Origin: a virus
DNA length: 64,000 bases
Strand: one strand, 5' to 3'
IMG/VR virus record: IMGVR_UViG_3300021185_002756
Span: 34,238-98,237 of that record
Both the position numbers and the translations under genes were made by a program. This document shows, piece after piece, positions 52,967 through 62,114 of the stretch; the stretch's first letter is position 1, and each line of letters begins with the position of its first letter. The notes below the pieces were generated by a model, which was not told where the DNA came from, made no database searches, and saw only the letters and a list, made by a program, of their open reading frames with translations.

Positions 52967-54087
52967 AGACTAAATCCTGCAAAGCTGTTTTTATCTACGT
53001 CTTGTTTTGTTCCGCCGTTTACATAACTGGTTATTTCAGTTTCTTGTGGAGCAACTTGTACATCGCCACCTGCAATCCACTTTTGTGTCCAAGGTAATGG
53101 ATTACTTGCACCTTTGTAACTGCTCGGGACACCAACTGCCGTCATACGTTTGTTTGCAATCCACTGTACATATTCTTTGAGCAACTGTGCATTAAGTCCA
53201 ATCATTGATCCGTCTTTGAACAAGTAATCCGCCCATGCACATTCTTGTTCTACTGCATCTTCAAACATCTTAATTACAAGTGGTTCACACTCTGCTTTAA
53301 TTTTTACAAAGTCTGGATCATCTTGCGGAAGTATCTTCATTAGTTGTTGTGTACTTGCTAGGTGTACATTCTCATCACGTGCAATAAACTTGATAATTTT
53401 AGCATTACCTTCCATCTTCTTAAGTTCAGCAAATGCCCAACTACACGCAAAGGATACATAAAAACGTACACCTTCTAAGATGTTTACACTTGCCAAACAA
53501 ATCCACAGTTTCTTTTTAAGTTCGTATAGATCAATTTTAACTTTCTTACCGTTTACTGTGTGTGTACCTTCACCTAGTAGGTTGTAGTAACTGCAAGTTT
53601 CTACTAAATCATCATAGTATGCAGTGATGTCTTCCCCACAGTCAATGATCTCCTGTATGTCCATCATCTCATCAAACACCTTGCTTGGGTTTGCATACAC
53701 ATTACGGATGATGTGTGTGTAACTTTTTGAATGTATTGTTTCACTAAACGTCCAAGTGATAATCCAGTTTTCCAACTCAGGCAGACTTACAATAGGACCA
53801 AATGCTTCAATTGGTGCTCTACCTTGCACACTATCCAATAAGATTTGTCTTTTTAAATTGCTAGTAAAGATATGTTTTTCGTTCGTAGTAAGTTCTTTGA
53901 AGTCTTTTGCATCACGTAGTACATCTACTTCTTCTGGTCGCCAAAAGAATCCCAACTGTTTGTCAGTAAGTTTATCAAACTGTCGATACTTTAGTGTGTC
54001 ATAACGTTGTATACCAACTCCGCCCGCTGGATCTAAAAATGCAAGACTGGTCGTATGGTCTCTATTGGCTGTATTCAATACACTCAT
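52963..54087 (-). CDS. nrdB: Ribonucleotide reductase small subunit NrdB (class Ia)
   Basis: The start is the ATG at 54087 (AGGA upstream); the frame extends to a TTG at 54108 overlapping nrdA. The 374-residue protein has SETIHSKSYTHIIRNVY (the radical Tyr lies in SYTH, as in E. coli NrdB), an iron-site Glu in this motif and in LEGVRFYVSFACSWAF, and IARDENVHLASTQQL (Glu and His). It holds the diiron-tyrosyl radical. It lies 8 bases after the nrdA stop. Confidence 0.95.
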   Translation of the reverse strand: MSVLNTANRDHTTSLAFLDPAGGVGIQRYDTLKYRQFDKLTDKQLGFFWRPEEVDVLRDAKDFKELTTNEKHIFTSNLKRQILLDSVQGRAPIEAFGPIVSLPELENWIITWTFSETIHSKSYTHIIRNVYANPSKVFDEMMDIQEIIDCGEDITAYYDDLVETCSYYNLLGEGTHTVNGKKVKIDLYELKKKLWICLASVNILEGVRFYVSFACSWAFAELKKMEGNAKIIKFIARDENVHLASTQQLMKILPQDDPDFVKIKAECEPLVIKMFEDAVEQECAWADYLFKDGSMIGLNAQLLKEYVQWIANKRMTAVGVPSSYKGASNPLPWTQKWIAGGDVQVAPQETEITSYVNGGTKQDVDKNSFAGFSL

Positions 54088-54095
54088 TGTGTTTC

Positions 54096-56402
54096 CTATA
54101 TTGTGCAACTATCGCAGGCTTCTTCATACATCGGCTCTTCGATAGTAATTTCTTTTTGTTGTGTTTCGTTCATTTTGTCTATGTCAATTTCTCCAGCACC
54201 ATCAAATGTGTTGAAGTAATACAACTGCTTGTGTCCATATTTATAACATAGTAGCAGATGTTGTAGCATTACACTCATTGGTATCTTTTCATCTTCATAG
54301 TGTACGGGGTTGTAAGACGTGTTTACACTTATACCTTGATCAATATATTTTTGCATAACTGCCATTATCTTTATGTAACCCTCTGGAGACTTTTGATCCC
54401 ATAGTAGTTCGTATTTGTTTTTGTAACGTGCGAATCCTGGCACAACCTGTTTAAGTACACCATCTTTGCTTTGCTTGATACTTACAAATGCCCTCGGTGG
54501 CTCAATACCGTTTGTACTGTTGCTTATCTGTGCTGATGTTTCTGCAGGCATAAGAGCCATCAGTGTTGAGTTACGTATGCCAGTTTCTCTAAGTTGTGTT
54601 CTCAACCCTGTCCAGTCAACTGCATCTATATGTACTACTAATTCGTCAACATCCTTTTTATATGTGTCAACAGGTAATATTCCATCAGAATACTTTGTTT
54701 CATTATTCATCGGACATGCACCAAACTCTTCTGCAAGATCTGCACTTGCTTTTATCAAGTAGTAACTCCAATGTTGTGCCCAAGTATCCACTAGTTTGAG
54801 TGCATCTGGATCTGAATAACTGGTGTCGTTCTTTGCTAAAAAGTATGCAAGATTAATAATACCAACACCCAATGGGCGTCTACCTTCTGTTGCCATTTGT
54901 GCGGCAATAATAGGATAGTTTTGATAACTTAACAGTGCATCAAGTCCACGCACTGCTAGTGTACAGGCTTTTTCCATGTCTTCAGGATTTGTAAAACTAC
55001 CCCAATTGATGGCACTCAATGTACACAATGCTATTTCACCTGTAACATCATTTATATCATCTAGAGGCTTGGTTGGCAAGTCTATTTCACAACACAAGTT
55101 ACTTTGTTTGATTGGTGCAACATCAGTTTTGAAACTGCTATGTTCATTTGCATGATCCACATTTTGCAAGTATATTCTTCCTGTGTCTTTACGTTCTTGC
55201 ATAAACGCACTAAAAAGTTCCGTGGCACTTATCTTCTTCTTACGTATACTTGTTTTACGTTCTGCAGCTTCGTATAGTTCACGGAACTTATCTTGGTCAG
55301 CAAAGAATGCGTCGTATAATCCTGGAACATCATTTGGAGAGAACAGTGTAATATCTCCACCACTCATCAAACGTTCGTACATTAGTTTGTTAAACTGTAC
55401 ACCATAGTCCATGTGTCTAACTCTGTTGTCTTCTGTGCCTTTGTTATTCTTTAACACTAACAAGTCTTCAACTTCTAGATGCCACAGTGGATAATAAAGT
55501 GTTGCCGCTCCGTTACGCACTCCACCTTGCGAACAACTACGTGTGGCCGCTTGGAACATTTTATAAAATGGCACAACGCCTGTGTGATAAGCATCACCAT
55601 TTCTAATAGGTGATCCTAATGCTCTAATACGTCCACCGTTGATACCAATGCCTGCTTTTTGTGAAACGTATTTTACAATTGAACTTGCAGTTGCATTTAT
55701 ACTATCCAAACTATCATCGGTTTCAATTAGTACACAACTTGAAAACTGTCTTTGTGGTGTACGAACACCTGCCATTACTGGAGTGGGTAAACTGATTTGG
55801 TGTGTTGAAATAGCATCATAGTAATCTTTTACATAACGCAGTCTGTTTTTGCGATCATAGTCTTGAAACAGTGTGGCGGCTATAAGCATGTATGCCATCT
55901 GCGGAGTTTCATAAAGTGTTTTTGTTACTCTGTTTTGCACAAGATACTTGCCACGAAACTGTTCCATGGCCGCATATGTCAGTTGTTCATCACGTTCATG
56001 TTTTACCCAACTGTTGATGGTATCCCATTCTTCTTCAGTGTATTCGCTTAACAGTTCTGCATCATAGAAACCCTTTTCAACATTGTGTTTTACAAGTTTG
56101 TAAATATGCCACGGCGTTGCACCACCATAAACCATTTTGTTAATATGATATACAATAAGTCTACCAGCAACTGTTTGATAGTTTGGTGTTTCTTCAGATA
56201 TTAAATCAGCGGCACTTTTTATAAGTGTTTCTTGTATGTCTGTACTTGAGATGCCATCATAAAACTGTACGTTACTGCTTATTTCAACTTGGCTTGCACT
56301 TACTCCTGTTATATTCTCTGTTGCCCACCAAACTACTTTGTGTAATTTTTCAATGTCTAATGCTTCTTTACTTCCGTCTCTTTTGGTAACTTGAATTGTC
56401 AT
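54096..56402 (-). CDS. nrdA: Ribonucleotide reductase large subunit NrdA (class Ia)
   Basis: The 768-residue protein has an N-terminal ATP-cone-like region (IQVTKRDGSKEALDIEKLHK), FSSCVLIETDDSLDSI (active-site Cys), NLCCEIDLP, GACPMNNETKY, LMPAETSAQISNSTNGIEPP, and the C-terminal redox pair CDSC in EACDSCTI. It reduces NDPs to dNDPs with NrdB and glutaredoxin encoded just downstream, giving a complete phage RNR set. Confidence 0.96.
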   Translation of the reverse strand: MTIQVTKRDGSKEALDIEKLHKVVWWATENITGVSASQVEISSNVQFYDGISSTDIQETLIKSAADLISEETPNYQTVAGRLIVYHINKMVYGGATPWHIYKLVKHNVEKGFYDAELLSEYTEEEWDTINSWVKHERDEQLTYAAMEQFRGKYLVQNRVTKTLYETPQMAYMLIAATLFQDYDRKNRLRYVKDYYDAISTHQISLPTPVMAGVRTPQRQFSSCVLIETDDSLDSINATASSIVKYVSQKAGIGINGGRIRALGSPIRNGDAYHTGVVPFYKMFQAATRSCSQGGVRNGAATLYYPLWHLEVEDLLVLKNNKGTEDNRVRHMDYGVQFNKLMYERLMSGGDITLFSPNDVPGLYDAFFADQDKFRELYEAAERKTSIRKKKISATELFSAFMQERKDTGRIYLQNVDHANEHSSFKTDVAPIKQSNLCCEIDLPTKPLDDINDVTGEIALCTLSAINWGSFTNPEDMEKACTLAVRGLDALLSYQNYPIIAAQMATEGRRPLGVGIINLAYFLAKNDTSYSDPDALKLVDTWAQHWSYYLIKASADLAEEFGACPMNNETKYSDGILPVDTYKKDVDELVVHIDAVDWTGLRTQLRETGIRNSTLMALMPAETSAQISNSTNGIEPPRAFVSIKQSKDGVLKQVVPGFARYKNKYELLWDQKSPEGYIKIMAVMQKYIDQGISVNTSYNPVHYEDEKIPMSVMLQHLLLCYKYGHKQLYYFNTFDGAGEIDIDKMNETQQKEITIEEPMYEEACDSCTI

Positions 56403-56418
56403 TTATGGGGCCTTTCTA

Positions 56419-56604
56419 TCAATCTTGTGTGCAAACATAGCAGAGTCTATGTTTCTGGTTAATTTTTTGGAATTCTTTAAGTGTCCTATTTACTGTGTTA
56501 TCCACCATCCAATTAAGTGTGTATAATCCATTGTTCACTTGGACTATATAGTAATTCTGATATACGATTAGTATAGCATATTCATAAGAATTTTGCAAGA
56601 CCAT
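56419..56604 (-). CDS. Small conserved-type phage protein
   Basis: The 61-residue product (MVLQNSYEYAILIVYQNYYI, then WMVDNTVNRTLKEFQKINQK, ending YVCTQD) looks like a compact alpha/beta domain; similar small proteins appear in marine T4-like phages (from memory). The start codon lies inside a hairpin and there is no clear ribosome site. It heads the nrdA-nrdB transcript region; the gap 56605-56642 is AT-rich with no other gene. Confidence 0.5.
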   Translation of the reverse strand: MVLQNSYEYAILIVYQNYYIVQVNNGLYTLNWMVDNTVNRTLKEFQKINQKHRLCYVCTQD

Positions 56605-56614
56605 AATAGGTCTT
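56597..56614 (-). promoter_or_regulatory. Hairpin at the start codon of the 61-residue gene
   Basis: AAGACC-TATTAT-GGTCTT on the minus strand is a perfect 6-pair stem; the ATG (56602-56604) straddles the loop and stem. It may block translation initiation. On the plus strand the hairpin is followed by a short T-run. Confidence 0.35.
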
Positions 56615-56642
56615 TTTGGCTATAAAATCGTGTATATTTTAG

Positions 56643-58238
56643 TTATACAGAAAGATGTTCTATTGAATATTTAAAGGTTGCTGCTATGGTGCTTGTGTAT
56701 TGGATGCTAATTGTTGATCCGCTTTGCACTGCACTTAGAACAAAACTGTTTGGATTGTCTTCTGAAAAGTCATCTACATATGCTAGTGTACCAGCACTAT
56801 CATCTGTATCTTGTCCTACAACTCTTAACTCGCCAAAACGTATGACGTTAGTTGTTGGTTCTTTGTATTGATATATCACATTGAAAGCAGTTGCATTAAG
56901 AGTATTTACTGTAAAAATTGTTGTTGCACTTCCTTGTACTGATAGTGCAGAATTTACACCTGCTAGTCTGTGATATGTTCCAATTTCAATTTCATCGCCG
57001 TTTGTTAATGCGTAACAGGCTTTGTCATTATTTTTTACACGAGGTTGAGATCTGTCGTCAGCATCTGAGCGTTCAAACATATCACCAACAGATACATTGT
57101 TATCACCGTTGAATTCAATTACAGCGGCTGCTTGGTTGCCTGCTCCTAAGTAATCGTTTGCAACGTCTAAAAATATATTGTAAGCACTAATATTAAGAGA
57201 AACTGCACCAATGCTTATGCCTTGTTTGCCAATTTTATCAAATAAGTTTTGTACAATTCTTACACCTTCAGGTCCGCCATTGTCTGGTGTGCCTGTGCCT
57301 AGCATTACGCCTTGATATAGGTTTGTAAACTGTGAATTTTGTACAGTTACACCTTGTATGTTTTCGTCAGTAATAAGTCCATACGTTAAAAAACTAAACT
57401 TACAGTTGTTAAATTCTATTTGTTTACAAGTATCTGATGCAGTACTATCAAAACGCACTCCAGCAATATCAGCACTTGCATTTGCTGGATTAGTAGTAAG
57501 GTTGCCTTTGAAGTTACAGTTGTTAACACTTACACCATCTGCTCTGTCAACAAGCATCATGTCAACACCTGCTTCTAAACTTGTAAAACTAAGCCCTGAC
57601 AATACGATATCCTGCGGTGCTATTGCACTATTAGTTCCTATATTAGTTGAAGTTTGTTGCAAACTATCAGCAGTTTGGATGACATACGCCCCAAATGAAC
57701 TATCACTTCCAACATCCATTTCTAGTATTGCACTATCTGGGCCATCACCATATAACTTTGCAAACGGAGGAACCTTAATTGAATTTGTAATCCTATATGT
57801 ACCAGCAGGAAAATACAAACTACGTCTAATTGTTGTATTTGTTTGTCTGCAAAAAAGCTGGAACAATGCTCTGTTAATAGCATCAGTGTCGTCTGTTACT
57901 CCGTCCCCTGTTGCACCAAAATCTAATACACTTGCAAAGTTATCTAATTTTGCTTGTATGGTCTGTGTAACAGGATCTCCTGATGTTGGTCCTGTCTGCA
58001 CTGTGTAACCTGCATGGTCGCCTTTGTAAGTATAACTTGTTGCTAAATTTAATATATCACTATACTGAGTAAGTATCTCTGTGTTACCAATAGCTGGTGC
58101 ACCGTCTGCTATTGTGCCGTTACCTATGTATAATTTACGTTGGTCCAGGACCCAACCAAACTCAGCACCTGCGAGCTGAGGTAAATTTTCACTCAAACCT
58201 TTACGGTTTGTAATCCGTGATACTTGTACTATTGCCAT
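56643..58238 (-). CDS. Tail fibre/tailspike with pectate-lyase fold
   Basis: The 531-residue protein has an N-terminal phage-fibre module (VQVSRITNRKGLSENLPQLA, GAEFGWVLDQRKLYIGNGT) and then the pectate-lyase/tailspike signature FASVLDFGATGDGVTDDTDA (near 92-111), followed by parallel beta-helix repeats (FNNCKFSFLTYGLITD, VQNSQFTNLYQGVMLG, VRIVQNLFDKIGKQGIS) and a beta C-terminal domain. It probably binds or cleaves a host surface polysaccharide. A GCTAAATA box precedes it. Confidence 0.85.
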   Translation of the reverse strand: MAIVQVSRITNRKGLSENLPQLAGAEFGWVLDQRKLYIGNGTIADGAPAIGNTEILTQYSDILNLATSYTYKGDHAGYTVQTGPTSGDPVTQTIQAKLDNFASVLDFGATGDGVTDDTDAINRALFQLFCRQTNTTIRRSLYFPAGTYRITNSIKVPPFAKLYGDGPDSAILEMDVGSDSSFGAYVIQTADSLQQTSTNIGTNSAIAPQDIVLSGLSFTSLEAGVDMMLVDRADGVSVNNCNFKGNLTTNPANASADIAGVRFDSTASDTCKQIEFNNCKFSFLTYGLITDENIQGVTVQNSQFTNLYQGVMLGTGTPDNGGPEGVRIVQNLFDKIGKQGISIGAVSLNISAYNIFLDVANDYLGAGNQAAAVIEFNGDNNVSVGDMFERSDADDRSQPRVKNNDKACYALTNGDEIEIGTYHRLAGVNSALSVQGSATTIFTVNTLNATAFNVIYQYKEPTTNVIRFGELRVVGQDTDDSAGTLAYVDDFSEDNPNSFVLSAVQSGSTISIQYTSTIAATFKYSIEHLSV

Positions 58239-58263
58239 CTATTGAAACTCCGTAATCTAGCTG

Positions 58264-58271
58264 TATTTAGC
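58264..58271 (-). promoter_or_regulatory. Late-promoter-like GCTAAATA
   Basis: GCTAAATA on the minus strand, 26 bases before the tail-fibre ATG. The TAA stop of the nuclease gene lies inside the motif. Confidence 0.5.
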
Positions 58272-58980
58272 CTGAAATATAGTATTGCTCAACTCTCTTC
58301 CACCATTGCTGGCGCCAGTGTTCAAAGTCGTCACCTTCGACAACAAACTCTTGATATAAAGGATCTTCTTTTAAATGTCCCATGTCATCAACTGCTGGCT
58401 TTACTGCCATGAGCACTACACCTTTACGTATTTTTGTTCCGTACACTTCGTTGTGTGCTTCTGCATATGCACAAAGTTGTAGTTTATAATCTTCAATCCA
58501 CTCAACTTTTTTTGGTTTGTTTGATTGTTTAAAGTCCATGATTGCATCATCACCGTTGTGTACACCCACGCAGTCTGTTGTGCCTGCATATATTCCTGGA
58601 AAGTACATGGGCACTTCAACACCCCATACTTCGTCAACATTACACATGCCCTGTTCTATTACTGCTTGTGCCATAGCATGTGATTGCCAACTGAACGGAT
58701 TGTTACCACGCTCTTTGATAGTGCCATCAATGCAATAGTTTTCTAAGTAGGTATGCATACGTGTACCTCTGTTGGCAGCTTCAGTCACTATCTTTTGTGC
58801 TTGGTCAGTGCCTACACGTTTACGCCATCGTGCAAGACCTTCTTGCTTTTCTTTTGATTGCGTAGCACCAAGTATGGTAGTTACACTGGGCACAGCATTG
58901 CCATCGGGAGTAGAATACAGTCGCTTGCCGTCGACCTGTTTCCGTGAGAGATTCTTGTATTGAAATTTTTCTATAAGCAT
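58267..58980 (-). CDS. PD-(D/E)XK (RecB/Cas4-like) nuclease
   Basis: The 237-residue protein has ANRGTRMHTYLENYC (conserved His), EVPMYFPGIYAGTTDCVGVH (Asp), DDAIMDFKQSNKPK (D-x-K) and KLQLCAYAEAHNEVYG, the order typical of RecB/Cas4-like exonucleases (H, E/D, D-x-K, Q-x-x-x-Y). Phage members process DNA ends in recombination or replication. The start ATG follows a 12-base gap. Confidence 0.85.
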   Translation of the reverse strand: MLIEKFQYKNLSRKQVDGKRLYSTPDGNAVPSVTTILGATQSKEKQEGLARWRKRVGTDQAQKIVTEAANRGTRMHTYLENYCIDGTIKERGNNPFSWQSHAMAQAVIEQGMCNVDEVWGVEVPMYFPGIYAGTTDCVGVHNGDDAIMDFKQSNKPKKVEWIEDYKLQLCAYAEAHNEVYGTKIRKGVVLMAVKPAVDDMGHLKEDPLYQEFVVEGDDFEHWRQQWWKRVEQYYISG

Positions 58981-58992
58981 AATATTATTATA

Positions 58993-59673
58993 CTACAGTT
59001 TCATCCATTCTGCAAGTTTTTTTGCAATTAAAGCATGTCCATTATGATTAGGATGGGCAAAGTTTGGACGTATGTATTCATTATCTTGTACACCAAGTAG
59101 GTGCTCGCCATTGTGATCAGTTGCTCCTAACCAATCAGCCGCAGTTTCGTTACCGCCTTTGTAAATTTTATCAGTGTCTACACCAGGTAGCCAATCTGTT
59201 TGTCTTATCCATCCTGCAAAGTAATAGTCGTTGATGTTAAGTGTTTTACACATTTGTTGTAGTGTTATTACAGCCATACTTGCTCGAATATTATCTTTGT
59301 TATTATCATGAAAATGTAACTTTAGTGCTTTTACAAAGTCTGCTCCATTTCCTGCAAGTCGTTGTAATTCTTCATCTGAATCCTGTATCCAGCTCATACC
59401 TGATGGCCAATGCATACTTCTGGCTGGATTAGTCAAAAAGAAAATAGCCAATGTATCTTCAGGTGGTGATGTAAGTAGCCTTAATTTATCTTGATTGCAA
59501 AAGTCGTCAAGTTGCAGTACCATATCTTCAATACTTACACCTGCTGACCCATAGTTTACAAAATCATATTGATACTGATCTGCAAGTTGTCTTCCGTATG
59601 GATATTGTCCAAGATCTTCTTTAAGTTCTCCGCCTTGTGGCCAACTATCGCCAAAAGTAACTAATGTTTTCAT
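58993..59673 (-). CDS. SGNH-hydrolase-like protein
   Basis: The 226-residue protein begins VTFGDSWPQGGEL (GDS block), has YGSAGVSIEDMVLQLD (Gly block) and a C-terminal PNHNGHALIAKKLAEWMK (D/N-x-x-H block). These are the SGNH esterase blocks. It is related in design to the protein at 52316. It may deacylate a sugar or be a virion decoration enzyme. Confidence 0.72.
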   Translation of the reverse strand: MKTLVTFGDSWPQGGELKEDLGQYPYGRQLADQYQYDFVNYGSAGVSIEDMVLQLDDFCNQDKLRLLTSPPEDTLAIFFLTNPARSMHWPSGMSWIQDSDEELQRLAGNGADFVKALKLHFHDNNKDNIRASMAVITLQQMCKTLNINDYYFAGWIRQTDWLPGVDTDKIYKGGNETAADWLGATDHNGEHLLGVQDNEYIRPNFAHPNHNGHALIAKKLAEWMKL

Positions 59674-60024
59674 TTAAATGAGGTCGTTCGCAGAATCTGC
59701 CATTCCAGCAACTGTATCTTGTGCTTGATCCACAGTCATGGTGTCAGCACCTTCTTCACCTGTAACTCCTGCACCGACAAGTACAATGTTGTCTGCATCT
59801 ACATTTTGAATAATGTTCTTAAGAGGATCTTGTGTTGCTAGAGTACGTAGTTGTTGATCAGTAATATTCACACCCATGTTGTGTGCCATGCTTAGAAACA
59901 CACCAATTGGTACAGTGTGTTCTGTATCTTCATCGTCTGCACGACCAAGTAGATATTCTGCTAGTGCAGTGAGTTGTTGTGCAGATGGCTTATCTGATCT
60001 ACTTGTGAACTCAAGAATACGCAT
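59674..60024 (-). CDS. Conserved virion-type small protein
   Basis: The 116-residue acidic protein (RILEFTSRSDKPSAQQLTAL, FLSMAHNMGVNITDQQLRTL, then an acidic Thr/Asp tail) resembles small proteins encoded next to scaffold genes in marine T4-like phages (from memory). It ends directly against the gene at 60025 (0-base gap). Confidence 0.6.
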   Translation of the reverse strand: MRILEFTSRSDKPSAQQLTALAEYLLGRADDEDTEHTVPIGVFLSMAHNMGVNITDQQLRTLATQDPLKNIIQNVDADNIVLVGAGVTGEEGADTMTVDQAQDTVAGMADSANDLI

Positions 60025-61365
60025 TTATCTTCTTGCTCTACCAAGAGCTCCATCTTGTACATCAACATTTACATCAACTGCTTCACCGCCTGCTTCTGCA
60101 TCAACGTTTACGTCTGCAGTTGCATCAATTGGATCTGCGGCTAGTGGATCGGCTACTGGTTCTGCTACTGCTGGTGTACCAGCAACTTCTTCTTGTCCAG
60201 GTACCACAGGAGCAACACCTGTTAGTGTTCCTTGTGCAGTTTCCATTTCAACTTTTGCTGCCTGTATTGAATCAACTAGTACTGCTAAACTTTGTCCGGC
60301 GGCGTCATTGAATGCTTGTGCTTCGTTAGTTCCTATTGTAGTTTGTATGCTACTGCTCAACGCCGGTAAATCTTTAAACTGCATTGATGTGACGTCTTCT
60401 AACATCTTCTGCATTCTGTCTACCATGTCCTGTGCGGCTAAAACAACTTGTGCTTGTTGTACTTCGCTTTCACTTAGTACACGACCTGACATTTTAAGTG
60501 TAGCACCTTCAGCAATCTGGTTAAGCACTTTACCTGCTTTGCCTTCAAACTTGCTTAGTGTTTTTGCAAGGTTTGCACGTTTTTCTGTTTTAGCATTATA
60601 GTCATCTTTGTTTGCTAATACTTTGTTAGCAAATGCACTTGTACTCATGCCAGCAGCCTTTGCTTGTCTTGTAAATGCACCAGGATTTTTACTTGTTGCT
60701 TTCTTGATCCAATTTTCTGCTTCAGTTATGGATTGCATTCTAAAATCATCTGGATAAAGTACTGTAATATAACTTCCATCTTTTGCTTTTTTTACTCTCA
60801 CATCATCTGATAAGCCAGCGGCCTTTAACTGTTTTTGAAATTCATTAGTATCAGGCATATTACCCCCAGTACCAATTTTTAGCCTACGCATACCTGAACG
60901 GCCACCAGTTAGCTCATTCCATTGAGGCTGTCCAAAATATGATTTAAATAATGCACGGATAAATTCGTGTTTGGATTGTCCTTGTTCACCAAGTGTAATT
61001 TTACCATCTTCAACATCTTTCTTGAACTGCATAGCAGTTGCTTGATCGTCTGTTGATCCAATTACGTCACCGTCGTTTTTGATTTGTGTCGCACCTGTCT
61101 GTGGTTCAAGTGTAATATTTGCTTCACGCAATCTTGCGTGTAGTCCTCTTTCCATTACAATTAACTTCATATAACTTGAGCTATTTTCGCTTTGCACTAC
61201 TGGTCTAGTTGTACGGTGTTCATATATCAAACCACGAACTTTTGTTAGCATGTCGCTTGCGTCCTTAGGGTTAAGTGCCGCAAAGTCAATGTTATTGCCA
61301 AAATAGCTCTCTAGAACCTTTTTGGACTGCTTAGTCTGTGGTGAATCTAAGTCAAATAGTTTCAT
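60025..61365 (-). CDS. Conserved marine T4-like phage protein, possibly scaffold or virion
   Basis: The start is the ATG at 61365 (MKLFDLDSPQTKQSKKVLES) with AAAAGGATT upstream. The 446-residue protein is helical and charged, with a Lys/Ala-rich middle (ANLAKTLSKFEGKAGKVLNQ) and an acidic Ala/Val/Asp/Pro-rich C-terminal tail, as in capsid core/scaffold-type proteins. Close relatives are known to me from marine T4-like phages but their role is not settled. A GCTAAATA box precedes it. Confidence 0.65.
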   Translation of the reverse strand: MKLFDLDSPQTKQSKKVLESYFGNNIDFAALNPKDASDMLTKVRGLIYEHRTTRPVVQSENSSSYMKLIVMERGLHARLREANITLEPQTGATQIKNDGDVIGSTDDQATAMQFKKDVEDGKITLGEQGQSKHEFIRALFKSYFGQPQWNELTGGRSGMRRLKIGTGGNMPDTNEFQKQLKAAGLSDDVRVKKAKDGSYITVLYPDDFRMQSITEAENWIKKATSKNPGAFTRQAKAAGMSTSAFANKVLANKDDYNAKTEKRANLAKTLSKFEGKAGKVLNQIAEGATLKMSGRVLSESEVQQAQVVLAAQDMVDRMQKMLEDVTSMQFKDLPALSSSIQTTIGTNEAQAFNDAAGQSLAVLVDSIQAAKVEMETAQGTLTGVAPVVPGQEEVAGTPAVAEPVADPLAADPIDATADVNVDAEAGGEAVDVNVDVQDGALGRARR

Positions 61366-61846
61366 TTTCAAATCCTTTTTGTTGCCAGTATTTAGCAACA
61401 TTTATACTTTTAGTCAATTGTTTTTGTATGATATGGTACTCGTGTTTTGCACTGTCAAGTCTGTGTAGCACAACTTCTCGTCTAAAATCATCTACTTTTG
61501 CACTAGAAGCAACATGTCTATAGTGCATCATTTCATTCTGTCTACCAAGAAGTTTTTCTTCTAGTGCTACTATATGTTTTGCATCCATTTGCATTTTGTT
61601 TTTATCAAGTATGCAATAGGTTAATGCAATCCTACAACTGCTACAAGTTTCAACTAGCAGAGCGTCTCTGTAAATACTATATTCATTTTGAGATTCTTTT
61701 ACTATTTCATAGTCTGCAAACGCAAAGATGCTATCACCATTGATAAAAATGGCATTAGGGTTTGTGTTCAGAAGTTCATCTGCAATTTTGTTTAATAATC
61801 GGGAGGCTTTTTCTGTTACCCGACTACGTAAGTTATCACTAGCCAT
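61352..61846 (-). CDS. Conserved helical phage protein
   Basis: I use the ATG at 61846 (MASDNLRSRVTEKASRLLNK) with AGGA 8 bases upstream; the longer frame overlaps a membrane gene further. The 164-residue product is charged and helical (VALEEKLLGRQNEMMHYRHV) with three Cys near CSSCRIALTYC. It overlaps the next gene's leader by 14 bases. Function unknown, probably virion or assembly related. Confidence 0.6.
   Translation of the reverse strand: MASDNLRSRVTEKASRLLNKIADELLNTNPNAIFINGDSIFAFADYEIVKESQNEYSIYRDALLVETCSSCRIALTYCILDKNKMQMDAKHIVALEEKLLGRQNEMMHYRHVASSAKVDDFRREVVLHRLDSAKHEYHIIQKQLTKSINVAKYWQQKGFENETI
61389..61396 (-). promoter_or_regulatory. Late-promoter-like GCTAAATA
   Basis: GCTAAATA on the minus strand, 24 bases before the ATG at 61365 and inside the end of the upstream gene. 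Confidence 0.5.
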
Positions 61847-62079
61847 CCAACTGTTCCTACAAGAGCTGCAATTATACCTGTTCCCCAACCTATCAGCTGG
61901 TCAGTCCTACGTTGAGCCATTTTCTCAACCATACCATGAACTTCATTAATCATCATTTCCAAGCGATCTACTTTTTTATCTAAGCCTTCTATATTTGAGG
62001 CCATAGATTTATATCGCTCTGCACATAAATCAACATGTGCTTCTAAACTCTTTTTTTCGATTGGTGCTGTGTCTACCAT
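61816..62079 (-). CDS. Small coiled-coil protein with C-terminal membrane helix
   Basis: The 87-residue protein has a helical coiled-coil region (NIEGLDKKVDRLEMMINEVH) and one C-terminal membrane helix (LIGWGTGIIAALVGTVGWLV). The layout is like small holin-associated or haemolysin-XhlA-type proteins. It overlaps the next gene by 31 bases. Function unknown. Confidence 0.6.
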   Translation of the reverse strand: MVDTAPIEKKSLEAHVDLCAERYKSMASNIEGLDKKVDRLEMMINEVHGMVEKMAQRRTDQLIGWGTGIIAALVGTVGWLVITYVVG

Positions 62080-62107
62080 CGTAGTCTCTCTTAATCATTG
62101 TTAAGTA

Positions 62108-62114
62108 TATTTAT
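62108..62114 (-). promoter_or_regulatory. Late-promoter-like ATAAATA
   Basis: ATAAATA on the minus strand, 29 bases before the ATG at 62079, overlapping the stop of the gene at 62111. Confidence 0.4.

Noticed and set aside
59876-60601. 241-codon plus-strand open frame opposite the genes at 59674 and 60025
   Set aside because: Ala/Ser/Thr/Cys-rich low-complexity antisense; it crosses the junction of two well-supported minus-strand genes.
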